The position numbers were made by a program, and so were the translations under genes. Below the pieces are notes generated by a model. It was not told where the DNA came from and ran no database searches. It saw only the letters and a program-made list of their open reading frames with translations. This document shows, piece by piece, positions 1 through 10,400 of a DNA stretch of 64,000 bases (its first letter is position 1; the number at the start of each line of letters is the position of its first letter). Source of the stretch: Cliona cf. orientalis (lineage: Eukaryota; Porifera; Demospongiae; Clionaida; Clionaidae); contig OZ005697.1 in the NCBI GenBank assembly GCA_963930775.1, forward strand, positions 5,850,292 through 5,914,291. Direction: 5' to 3'.

Positions 1-195
1 GTACAGTCGCTGGTACAAACTTGAATACACTTTGTAGTAGACCAGGAAAGATAAAATGGCGCAAATAATTATGGTACCAAGTACTGCTGCTATACTTCTC
101 ACTAGGTTGAGGGATTTCCAATCTGCTTCTGTAAAATTGGTACAGTTCATATTGAACTGTGATCCATTTAGGTCAGTGTACAGCTCCATATTCAT
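1..195 (-). CDS. 7TM receptor-like gene, 5' part, cut by window edge
   Basis: The minus-strand frame from an ATG at 195 (or 189) to the left edge reads as the N-terminal ectodomain and first membrane segment of a receptor closely related to the intact one at 18125-19378. It shares the stretches GSQFNMNCTNFT and WKSLNLVRSIAA, and then a hydrophobic TM1. Two or more N-glycosylation sites (NCT, NFT) lie just before TM1. Upstream of the ATG the frame stays open to a stop near 317, but it lacks the hydrophobic N-terminal segment seen in the intact paralogue, so an upstream exon or a degraded start is possible. The rest of the gene lies outside the window. Homology to the local paralogue is directly visible; function is unknown. 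Confidence 0.75.
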   Translation of the reverse strand, partial: MNMELYTDLNGSQFNMNCTNFTEADWKSLNLVRSIAAVLGTIIICAILSFLVYYKVYSSLYQRLY

Positions 196-1480
196 ACGCC
201 TCAGAAAATCACGATTAATGTCACGAAGACTTAGTGGTGGTAGTTTACTGTCTCGTGTCACCAGGGCCTTCTTTATCTGAACTTCCTTGATGCTGCACTG
301 CACTGTACTGTGACCTTAACGTAATTGTCGAGAGGGATCAGGTACAATGATTTAAATGATACGCATGCGCAGGTTGTGTGGGGTATCCTTTTAACGCATG
401 CGCACTAGCTGTAGACGAGATGATAATAACATTATGATCCGAGGGCCGCCTTTTTTTGATACATTGACGAAATCAGCGGTAAGGTTATTTCAATTCACCG
501 TTACAGAGGTAAGTAGTATTTGCACAATATTATGGTTTCTGAAATATCAGACGACCATTTACCTGAGGGCTATGACCCAAGTGTGACGTTTATATTATGT
601 ACAGGAAGGAGTGGGGAGGGTCTATCCTCGCGCCCAGCTCCTACGCATCCCCCCACGAGAAACACTAGGGTCTGGGGAATTGTACACATCTGACTTGTCT
701 CCGTTCTGCAATTTTCAGGCACCAATCAAACACTGGGGTATTGAAAATTTTTGACAAATTGAAGAAGACAAGATTTTGTTGAAGACAACACTTTGGTGCC
801 AAAATACAGCTTGGCACCCCACACAAAAGCTCACATTGACACAATTTTTATCAATTTTATTTGACGACAAACAAAATAGTACGGCACATTCTGTTATGTA
901 CAATAATAATTATGTATATTATCCCACTGTACATTTTCAAAACTTTGGAGGGGGGGGGGTGGACATATTTTTGGGTATCAAAACATTGTGCCATTCTCTT
1001 TTGGTGATACTTGCATTTTGATTTCCTTTTAGCTAAAAATAATAGCCGCTTCTGCCCAAAGTGTTTGAATGGTGACGTGAAAGGGTGAGCACATACTATG
1101 AACCCCCCCAAAAAATTTAAACATTGAATGCTCTAGCTAATATAAAATTCAGGCCAATGAATGTAGCTACTGCCTTAAATTGAGCAAAATTCACGATATA
1201 AGAAGAGAGCTATACCTACAGCTGAAGAATCAGAAGCAATTAAGCATTCATCCTTGACGCCGCTGTAGGTTGTTCTGGCACCAACTACGGTCCAATACTG
1301 CCATATCAGCACCCCTGATCAAATTGCGGTATGCATGCAGCATGTTAAAATACACGCATGCATATGTGACTTGGCTATTGTCTAGCTAAAATTGTAGCAT
1401 TTTATGTGTAGTGATAATGCGCTCATATGCTCCTGCTAATAATGAGAAGTGGTCATAGATCAACGGAGCTACGTATACAG
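196..1480. other. No gene recognised
   Basis: Short ORFs only. The stretch holds CATGCGCA-type motifs near 362-405 and a diverged piece resembling the GTCTCGCGA fold-back family near 618-680. No coding signal is convincing. Confidence 0.5.
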
Positions 1481-1848
1481 TAATGATTCTGGACGATCAA
1501 CCTGTGGCAATGAAAGGAGCCATAACTTGGTAACGGATTTAGCTATGATTAGTATGAACAGGAAACACAAACCAAGTGTTAGCTGAGTGAATGGCCTTTC
1601 TTCTGAATCTTGAATCAAGTGACTCAGTTATTAAAACGCACGCTTTGTGATTGCTCTATGGAAATTTGTATGCAAAAATCTGTTTTAGTGCGTAACTCGA
1701 ACAAACTTTGTTCTTTCAACAGGAAACATCCAGCGCTGAATAGGTCTCATCGAGAGGAAGTTATCGACACCTTAACCATTAAATTTTGAATTCCTATCGC
1801 CACCACTTTGTGATATCAAGCCGAAAAATCGGGCATCCGGAATCGCTA
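1481..1848. repeat. MITE family A (TAGCGATTCCGG termini), copy 1
   Basis: This 370-bp non-coding element starts TAATGATTCTGGACGATC and ends in CCGGAATCGCTA, which are imperfect terminal inverted repeats. The interior matches a second copy at 19831-20193, with shared blocks such as CATAACTTGG, CGCTGAATAGG and TATCGACACCTTAACCAT. Each copy lies beyond the 5' end of a 7TM receptor paralogue and in the same relative orientation. Confidence 0.65.
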
Positions 1849-2891
1849 TGTGCTCTCTACTTTCTCTCTAGGAGATGTAGTTATTTATAAGTCCATTTCA
1901 GGGACAGTTGTCTCTCTCCATCTTTTCCAAGTTTCTATGCAAATCCACAGAGCCTGTATCCAGGTAAAGCAATATGAACATAATGTGCACCACTAGCCAA
2001 GGATGCATCTCCACAAACTTCTCTTGCTCTCTCTTGTAGCTACATGTGTGTGTGATGTGTATGTATCCATGTGCGTATCTGAATATTAATTTTGTGTATC
2101 CATGTGCATGTGTGTGCATGTATCTGTGTATGTATGTCTGTGCAAGTGTGGCCCTTCAGCCACATTACAAGACATGTTTATATTTTGTTTTTCCATGTGC
2201 GTCCTGATCATCACTTCTGGTAATGTCACTATAGAACAATGACTGAGCCCTGATAGCTACTGTGGCGAAGTCAGCAGCACTATAGGCACACACCGACATG
2301 GGGTCCCCATTTCACGAGGGGTCCCTATACATGTACTCCTAGTGTTTTGGGGACTCAGGGGTCCATATTTCACTTAGGAGAATAGGCACCCCCATCCCCA
2401 TAACACTAGTGATATAGGGTTGGGGGTGCCCAAAAACGGGGGTCCCCATATCCCTGCTACACCGGCACCATAAATCATGGGTGTGCACATGCATGTACAT
2501 GTCTTGCGAGGGAGAGAGAGAAGAAGAAATGGAGAGGGAGAACCACATGGCATGTATACCGTACATATACAATAACTTCAACATTTTATACTGGCCACTA
2601 GCTATAGCTATACACTCTCCTCATAGCTGTGACCAGGAGCATCTGTTATGTCACTACTTGAAGCACTAACGTTAGCTAACAATATTGTGCTATCTTCTAT
2701 TTGCAGGGTGCCAGGTGGTGGTGAAGTTTTGAGAGAAGAGTATGCATACTCTTTAGGAATTTCCAAAGGAGAAGAAGGGAGATCTTTGCATGGAAAACTA
2801 GAGCTCATAGAGCACATACCCCGCGTGCCATGGCAATATCACCCATGGCCATGCCTCTTGTTAGAGACCTCTATTCTTTGAAGTTTAATCT
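1849..2891. other. No gene recognised; low-complexity and repeat-like sequence
   Basis: Contains GTGTATGT/ATGTGCATG-rich sequence at 2040-2145 and a block of GGGGTCC(CC)AT repeats at 2290-2460. Near 2800-2840 is a segment (CTCATAGAGCACATACCCC) that matches the left end of repeat family B. No supported coding region. Confidence 0.4.
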
Positions 2892-3304
2892 CTTGCTACT
2901 CATGAACTTTTTCGTTCCCTTCTGAGATCCATGATCACAAATGACATTAATTTTGTGCTAGAAGTATGCTGTAGAGCAGCTCGAGCATGCACAGTAGACT
3001 CCCTAGAGCAGCTTGAGCATGCGCAATAGACTTCATGAGGTACTACTACCCCAGTAGGTGGGCGTGTCCGACATACTCGTACGATTTGTAGCTTCCCTGG
3101 ATCTCTTGCTTGCTACTCATGAACTTTGTCGTTCCCTTCTGAGCTATATAGAAGTATGCTGTAGAGCCGCTCGAGCATGCGCAGTATAAAAACTCCCTGG
3201 AAATAGAGAGCAGCTCGAGCATGCGCAATAGACTTTAGGAGGTACTAGGTGGGCGTGTCCGAAGTAGGCGTGTCCGACATACTCGCACGATTTGTAGCTT
3301 CCTT
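2892..3304. repeat. Tandem duplication, about 217-bp unit
   Basis: The unit starting CTTGCTACTCATGAACTT at 2892 is repeated from 3109. Both copies contain GAAGTATGCTGTAGAGC, GCATGCGCA boxes and the ending GTGGGCGTGTCCG then GATTTGTAGCTTCC. Small indels separate the two copies. Confidence 0.8.
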
Positions 3305-3338
3305 GGGTATTGCCTAGTGTTAAGAATGAGACAGAAGG

Positions 3339-3504
3339 TGTTTTTTCGCTGTCTTACATCATTTTGTCCCATTTGTTGATTCTACTTTTGCCTAAATGTT
3401 GAGATTTGCCGATTTTTGTGCGGACAGACAACAGACAACAGACAACAGACGACAGACAAACCGATTGCTTTACCCCCTGCTGCGCATGCGCGCACGCGGG
3501 GTAA
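3339..3504 (+). repeat. Repeat family B, right-end copy
   Basis: Ends in the family signature: GCCGATTTTTGTGC, then GACAGAC repeats, then ACCGATTGCTTTACCCC, followed by a GCGCATGCGCGC palindrome and GCGGGGTAAC. Other copies are near 16150-16612, 20380-20510, 33768-34160, 46185-46735 and (minus) 61073-61915. Confidence 0.65.
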
Positions 3505-3704
3505 CAACTACAAATACATGAGGGACCTACTGTTTGATCCATGAGAGGGGCCCGGGAAGATAGCTCTGTGTGTGGGAAGTGGACATAAACACAAATTAAA
3601 AACTCCATACAGCATTAGTTATAGTGGGTGTGGCCATTGCACATAAAATATTGCCACTGGACTCTGGATTCAGGGATGGAAACCATCTCACCCTCTACCT
3701 TGAT

Positions 3705-3914
3705 GTTGATTGAGCCTGACTGTTACTACAGTTTCCAGCTCTAGCTATCTGACACCATAGATTATCTATTATCTATGCTGACACTGAGTGGATTTCCCCA
3801 CATATTAGTTGATTGAGCCTGACTGTTACTACAGTTTCCAGCTCTAGCTATCTGACACCATAGATTATCTATTAGCTATCTATGCTGACACTGAGTGGAT
3901 TTCCCCACATATTA
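3705..3914. repeat. Tandem duplication, about 103-bp unit
   Basis: GTTGATTGAGCCTGACTGTT begins at 3705 and again at 3808. The units are nearly identical except for a 4-bp insertion (AGCT) in the second, which points to a recent duplication. Confidence 0.9.
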
Positions 3915-3953
3915 ATTTATATAATTCCGGCCTACATTATTCCATTTCCCTAC

Positions 3954-3976
3954 GGGGGGGGGGGGGGGGGGGGGGG
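3954..3976 (+). repeat. Poly-G tract (23 G)
   Basis: Uninterrupted G run. Similar runs occur at 10087-10106 (C), 60701-60723 (C) and 62241-62264 (G). All are likely to be length-unstable in assemblies. Confidence 0.95.
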
Positions 3977-5944
3977 CACAAACCACGTGAAATGGGGACC
4001 CCATTTCGCTAGTGATATTGGGACAGGGGGTTGCCCTACACCATGTGTACCGTACACATTCTATTGACGACCTTTTACCACACGCACCACTTTGCAGCTA
4101 TATACTGGGGATATGATCAAGTATTCACAAGCATAATAATATTATGTAAGGTAAAGGGCCCTTCATTGGACAGCACCATTTATTGTACATGTTACGGAAT
4201 ATCATGTACCACAAAACAAGTATGTTTGATGTCACAATCATGGGATAATGTGACTGAACACTACTATATAACAGCGTGCAAAAGTACAATCGAGTGCCAG
4301 TTAGTATAGCGCGCATGCGCAGATGAAGACCACACCCCTCACTGGAGGCCAAGAGTAGTTGATCAAACTCACCGTGTAATGGTGAAGTTCTCACTCAGCT
4401 CGAACGTCGAATCTACCACCAGACCATGACAAAGAGCAGACATCGCCTCTCGCTTCGCTCGAGGCTCGGTGGCCTGCCGAGCAGGCCTGTCGAAACGCGC
4501 GGCGCTTGCGCCGCTCGCTCGAGCTCGAGAATGCATCTCTATGGCCCCTAGGCCTTGGCAACCTCGTTTGTGCACACGGCACAACAATTCTGACCAATCG
4601 TGAGTCTTCTGAACTTGTAGGAGAGCGCATCTTTTATGCCCTCCAGGTTAGGACACGGACTATATAAGAAAATTGATCGTCTGAAAAATATTTTTCGTTG
4701 TATATATAAAATTAAAGTTGGGGTAGCTATGCTGTAGCTATGCCGGGAAAATGGTTCTAAATAATGTATACTACGGGTATCTGGCTATCTCTGCGTGCAA
4801 AGAATCCTGGACTGTTTAATTAGTAACTGTTGTCTCCAGCGCTGAACGAAAGAGGTAGCTAAGAGTTAAACACAAAATGCCAGTACCTTCCAAGATGAAT
4901 AAGAGTTCAGTGAACTTCAAGAGATTGTAAAAATTTAACTATTTGAGTAAAATTAATGTTTTTAGAGAGAATTTAGTGCTCTTTTGTGATAGTTATCTGC
5001 TGTATTGCTGTTATAAAGCATTAATGCACCTTAGAGCTTGTTTTGAACAGAGTCTAGTCTTGTACCAGATAATGGACACAATTATTCCCTAGAGTAGTTT
5101 TGTGATGGCAAGCTGCTGCAGAAGAGACAAAACTGGTCTGTATGTAGTATAAATGAGTAGGATTCCATGGTTATGGACGAACAAAACAACAGAATCGATA
5201 CTGGAGACAATTAAATCCATAATTGTTAAGGATGATCGCCCCAACACATTTAATCAAATGGTGGAAAACTCGGACGAAAGTGGTGGAGACTATATTTAGA
5301 AAATGTCATCCAGAACTCTCTCTTAGGAAAGCAACTAGCTAGATTAACTCGTTTGTAGTTAATTTTGCTATGGTTGCCGTATACTTAATTAGACCAGTGC
5401 TGCAGCAGTGTTATTTTTCAAAAAAAAAAAAGTGTACTAAATTAATGCATAGTATCGTGTTTTAATAATGTGTTCAACAACTGGACTTGCTGTTCAGTAA
5501 TTGGCAACATGCGTAGCGGTACGAAAAGTGATCCCTTAGTCCAATAAATGGTCCATTTCCTGCAAGATTGCAAAGAGAAATCCCTGACAGCTGACAACAA
5601 TGACGATATGGGAAAGCCTGGAGGGTATGTCAGAGTAGCCTTTTTTGGCACCTATGGTGTGGAATGTCATCCAGTAAGAAAGGATTACTGTCACCAATTG
5701 CAAAAGAAACAAAAATGCATTCACTTTCTTTGCATCTTTAAAGTGGTTATTGCACATCGTTTAAGGTCCCTAGAATGTGGAGCCTGAACAGGTTTGAGTT
5801 TGGTTGACAACGTTGGCCAGAATAGACATTTGAACCTTAAGTGTCCAAAACTTGGGCCCTTTACCTTACGGGGTTTCATTTAGCGAAAAATTTTGGGGTG
5901 GAAAGCGTGAGTGGGCGTATGTAGCATGACAAGTTCCTTGGGAC
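3977..5944. other. No gene recognised; GC-rich patch at 4375-4590
   Basis: Mostly AT-rich with short ORFs. A GC-rich patch at 4440-4535 contains CTCGAGCTCGAG-type and GGCGCTTGCGCC self-complementary motifs and looks like part of a hairpin repeat. Nothing else is supported. Confidence 0.4.
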
Positions 5945-6412
5945 ATAAGAATCCCGCGATTACGCCCCCCCCCCTTTGTGCATGCTAGCATTAGGCAAAA
6001 GTGGGGAGGGGGCTTATTCGCGGGATCATTACATTTCCGTGTGACGACCATTACCGAGCGTCGAATGCCCCGTCCACGTGGGCGCGCGATCTCTGTATTT
6101 TCTCTGGCTATTTGATGGGCAGTATTCGAGAAAAACGACAAAGGCATAAATTGACACAAATAGCTAGTTTGCTAGCTGTAAATACTGTTTTTATTGGCTT
6201 GTGGATTCTAATTTTACTGTCAGGGAGGGGGTAGTCTCGCGAGCCAGCTCCTCCTACGCAAAGAGGGGTCTTCGAGGGGTTGGTTCGCGAGACTGGGGGA
6301 TGGGGGTGGGGTGGGTGGGGCTTATACGCGAGACAAACTAGAGTAAATGATCGATTATCGGCCACCACGAATAATCGGACGCTATATCTTTCGGACAGCT
6401 TATCGATTGTTG
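5945..6412. repeat. MITE family C (GAATCCCGCGATTAC), mosaic copy
   Basis: The left part (GAATCCCGCGATTACGCCC onward, with GTGTGACGACCATTACCGA and GCTAGCTGTAAATACTGTTT) matches the full element at 60674-61065. The right part (6300-6412) matches, in reverse orientation, 14940-15015. A short GTCTCGCGA...TCGCGAGAC hairpin is inserted at 6237-6292. Confidence 0.65.
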
Positions 6413-6808
6413 CCTTCCAGTAGATATATATAGACCGCTAGTGGACTGGAGTACACCCTAGTAGTATGCAAGGTATAGACCCGCTTGTAGCTTACCAGTG
6501 CAGAGAAACGTCTCCTCTACTGAAAATAGCTAATGTCGGACAATTTTTCGGCCAGCCGGACGACGTACAAAAATCGTTCCCTGGCCACTTTAACACTGGG
6601 CATTCTTATTCCAGCTAACACAGACGAGCGCCCACCCTTATCCACGCCCCCACCCCGCCCCTAGAACGAACTTTGAACCCAAGAATCTTGTATGGCATGA
6701 CATTGTATAGAAACACAACAACAACAACAAAAAACAAGTCATAAACAAGTTATTGATCAGTATAAAAGATGACATTGCATGTTGATACTATTGCATAAGC
6801 ATGACAGG
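6413..6808. other. 3' flank of the transposase-protease gene; nothing further seen
   Basis: Includes a short CAACAACAACAA tract near 6716-6730. No canonical AATAAA was seen on the minus strand just downstream of the stop at 6809. Confidence 0.35.
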
Positions 6809-7407
6809 TCACTTGCTCCTTTTCTTAGCAGGATACTTCACAGAGAACTCTTTTGGCTTTCCAGCTATAGCCCCCCCACGGCCCAGACACAGACTGCAGC
6901 TAAAGTCTGTGACAGTCTCAAGCTCGGAAATACCAGCACAAGCACAGTGGACCCACTTGTTGCAGCTGTCACACTGGATCATATCAGTATCATACTCATC
7001 AGGCATGCCGCAGAAGCAGTTAATAGGATAGGAGAAGAGTTGAGATTTTGGGCGGGGAATGGTTTCTGAGGTTTTCTGCATCTGGGGAAAGGCTGACATT
7101 TCACCTTTTTGGAGGCAATTGTATAAGTGAACTCGCATGCGTTCTTGATCGAAGGATGCTGCACTAGGATTCCGTCCTTGGCAGATCTCTGTAGCGAAAG
7201 CTATAGCAAAACAGCCACAGTCGGTGTGGCCAACCTGCTGCTGCACACTTTCTTTCCGAACCCTGAGGACTCCACCAGGACTATAAACTTTAGCAATTTG
7301 TAAAAGCAGAGACATTTCGATTGTAGTGAAGCTGCCCACACTGTCAAAAAGTTTTATTTCAGTAGGGGAATCAACAGTTGTGGTACATACCCAGTGACCA
7401 CGAGATT
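6809..7407 (-). CDS. Ulp1-type protease core plus PHD finger (terminal exon)
   Basis: Last exon of the composite gene. It starts with SRGHWVCTTT, where the His of GHWV fits the catalytic His of C48 (SUMO/Ulp1) peptidases. LFDSVG supplies the Asp and QVGHTDCGCFAIAFA the Gln/Cys region, so the whole triad is present. A PHD finger follows within about 45 residues: CxC near QEYD-type CFCGMPDEYD, then CDSC, then WVHC-x2-C, then CSLC. The stop follows a Lys-rich tail (KYPAKKRSK). Ulp1 plus PHD is a pairing known from several transposon families; here it is in frame with a DDE transposase. Activity cannot be inferred from sequence alone. Confidence 0.88.
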
Positions 7408-10400
7408 CTGTGGGGTAAACATTAAAATGTCAGATCATAATAATAATATTATTATTATTACTCACAACAGCTACATAATCAAAACCTCAATAATTCATAA
7501 CTAATTGGGCATGGTGCTCTGGGGAGTACATAACCAGTATTAAAACTTCCTCTATTATAAAGAAATTACTTTAAGGTACATGCATGTGTACATGTATGTA
7601 CATTACATGTGCATCTCAGGGCCCCACTCTGGATCTGTATAAACGACTGTGGGGGTATACAGTTAAATTTTAGTGATGCAGTCTACTCACACACCAAGCA
7701 ATACTGATTGCATAACTTACGCATATCAATATGAAATATCTGAACAGCATTCCTCTTTGTTGTTGTAAATGAAAGATAATGAGAGAGACTAGTATCCTGA
7801 AGTCCTTTTACTCGAGGAAATTGATGGTGAAGTAATGTTTGCACAGCATTCATGAGAGCTTCAGTAAGGTCCTTTCCAGACAACAGAGCATTACGATCAG
7901 ATAGGAATAGTTGCAAATCCTTAATCCACCACTTTGTCTTAGGTGTGGTAGCATCTTCAGTAATTTCAATAACATCCTCACCTACACAATCAAGTCAAAG
8001 TTATGAATGGATAATTACATAAAATTATATGACATTTCCTGAGGTGGATATATATAATGATCATAGTATTATCAACTCCTGGAAAGATATTTTAACAGCA
8101 CTGCGGTAAAATAACAAAGGGCAGTGGTAGTCAAAATGGGTGCTGCACCGCTCCAACACTCTTAAGTGACTTCCTTGAGGATGTGGGATGGGTTGGATAA
8201 TTAATTTTATTAATTGTGGAAAATGATCCTGACCACAAGGATGCTACCCGAGGAAGAAGTGTGTTTTAACATTTGTCATTTATAAGAGGGAGGAAATATC
8301 TGAGATATTAAATTTCTCTAAATCATGGCTGTTGATTAGCTGAGTCGATTATACATCCAACATTAAGACTTAGTACGTACCGCCTTTTTCACTTGATTTG
8401 AGACATGAAGCTACTGCTCTCATTTTCTGTTTACCAGGGACTATCACATCTGCAACAAGCATAAGCAATATTCAGAGATGTATGAGATGTTAAATATCCC
8501 ATTAATCTAGAGGGGGTGCTGTGGAATTCCCCCCTAATGACCAATTCGATGTCGCTATCACCCCCCAAGTGCTCAAAATACGTTATGTCAAACTAATATC
8601 ATCAAAATCAACAGGTGCTCTCAACTTTGCATGTACACGTACATGTACGTGCACATGTGACTAGAGATTATAAGGAAACCAGTTTGATTTCACACTAATT
8701 ACATCCCCAGTATTAATTTACTTTTTTGCGGTTATTAGGTAATTATGTTGTAATTATGATGTAACCTATGTCGTCATAGCGCTAAAATTCAGAGCCCAGT
8801 TTACAGAACACTTCTGAGAACTGAAAATCCACAGAATCATATATTAACTTACATACATATATAGCGAATACATTAAAAGCTGAGTGCTACTTTCTCCGAC
8901 AAGTAATGCCGGCCGAACTTCACGCATTCTCTTGGCTGACGTAATCCTGTGGATAAATAAAGCTAGCCTTGCGCTATTTATAGCACGCGTCATGCCACGA
9001 CCGATCTGAAGTTTGGAAGCTGTACTGTGCTGTCGAGTTCATCTCCTTTGATAGAAGCATCGAAACTCGAAGTCGAAAGTTGATCTTAGACTCCATCTCT
9101 ACGATTGAGGCCCTGGCATCGATGTGTGTATGACGACCTTTACCACATGCACCATTAGAACTATACAGCCACTGGGGATGTGGTCAAGGGTTCATAATAA
9201 TATGCATTTACTTATAGTCATGTCCACAATAATATTATACTTCATAATATTCAGAACTAATTTTTGGGATGTAAAAATAACTTTTTTCCCTGGGGGGCAT
9301 ACCCCCACACCGCCTAGCAGCAAATCCTGTATGACACACTGGTACGCACATATGTACCTTCAATCTTACTCTTGCCCTTCTCCATAAAACTGGCAGATTC
9401 TGAGACAATGGTTTTCTGACGTGTTGCATACACCTTTCTCACTACTGCCTCTTCCTTCTTGGATGCTTTCTGATTAATCCCGTATGTCTCTGAAACATGA
9501 ATATGACTTACTAAAAACAAGAGAATGTACAGTTACAGGAATATACACCCCCACCAAGCCTCCCCCCCTCACAGCAATCAGATAAACCCATCTCTACACC
9601 TGGCCTTACTATTTTTATCCTCTTTAGAATCAGATGATGAATCAGACATGACTGCAGCTTTTTGGCGAGTTGGATAGGATTTCTTCACACCTTTCGCTTG
9701 GGAACGAGAGGAAGTCTCACCTAAAAAATTGAGAGTTCAGTGTATGTGCATGGAGGAATTTCACAGCATAATATCCCCCACCACCCCCCCCCCCATCTCC
9801 ATTAAAATTAGCTGCTTCTATACCTGGCCTTACCATTTTCATCCTCCTTAGAACCAGAAGATATATCAGACATGATTGCAGCTCTTTGGCGAGTTGGATA
9901 GAATTTTTTTACATCTTTTGCTTGGGAACCGGGAGCAATCTCACCTAAAAATTGAGAGAATGTACAGTGTACAAGTATAGTGTGTGCACGGGTGTACAAA
10001 AACGGCATTTCACAGGAATTATAATGTAATCCTAGGCACCAAGTTGATAACTATTACATAATAAAACACGTATCTACTCCTTCAGGCCCCCCCCCCCCCC
10101 CCCCCCAAAATTGAGAACGTACAGGATGTGTGTGCATGGGGGCACTTCAAAGTATATCCACCCCTCCCCACTCCACTACAATTGTCATCAATTGGCCATA
10201 CCATTTTCATCCTTAGAACCAGATGATGTATCGGACGTGAAAGCTGCTGATTTCTTTACACCTTTCGCTTGGGAACCAGGGGAAATCTCACCTAAAAAAT
10301 GGAGAGGGCTCAATGTATGCGCACGGGAACATTTCATAGCATCCCTCCCCCCACCCCCTCCTCTGATACAAGCTGCTTTGTCATCTCTACACCTGGCCTT

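Noticed and set aside
4369-4630. Overlapping minus-strand ORFs rich in Arg/Ala/Ser
   Set aside because: They fall in a GC-rich self-complementary patch, and two frames are open at once, which points to base composition and not coding.
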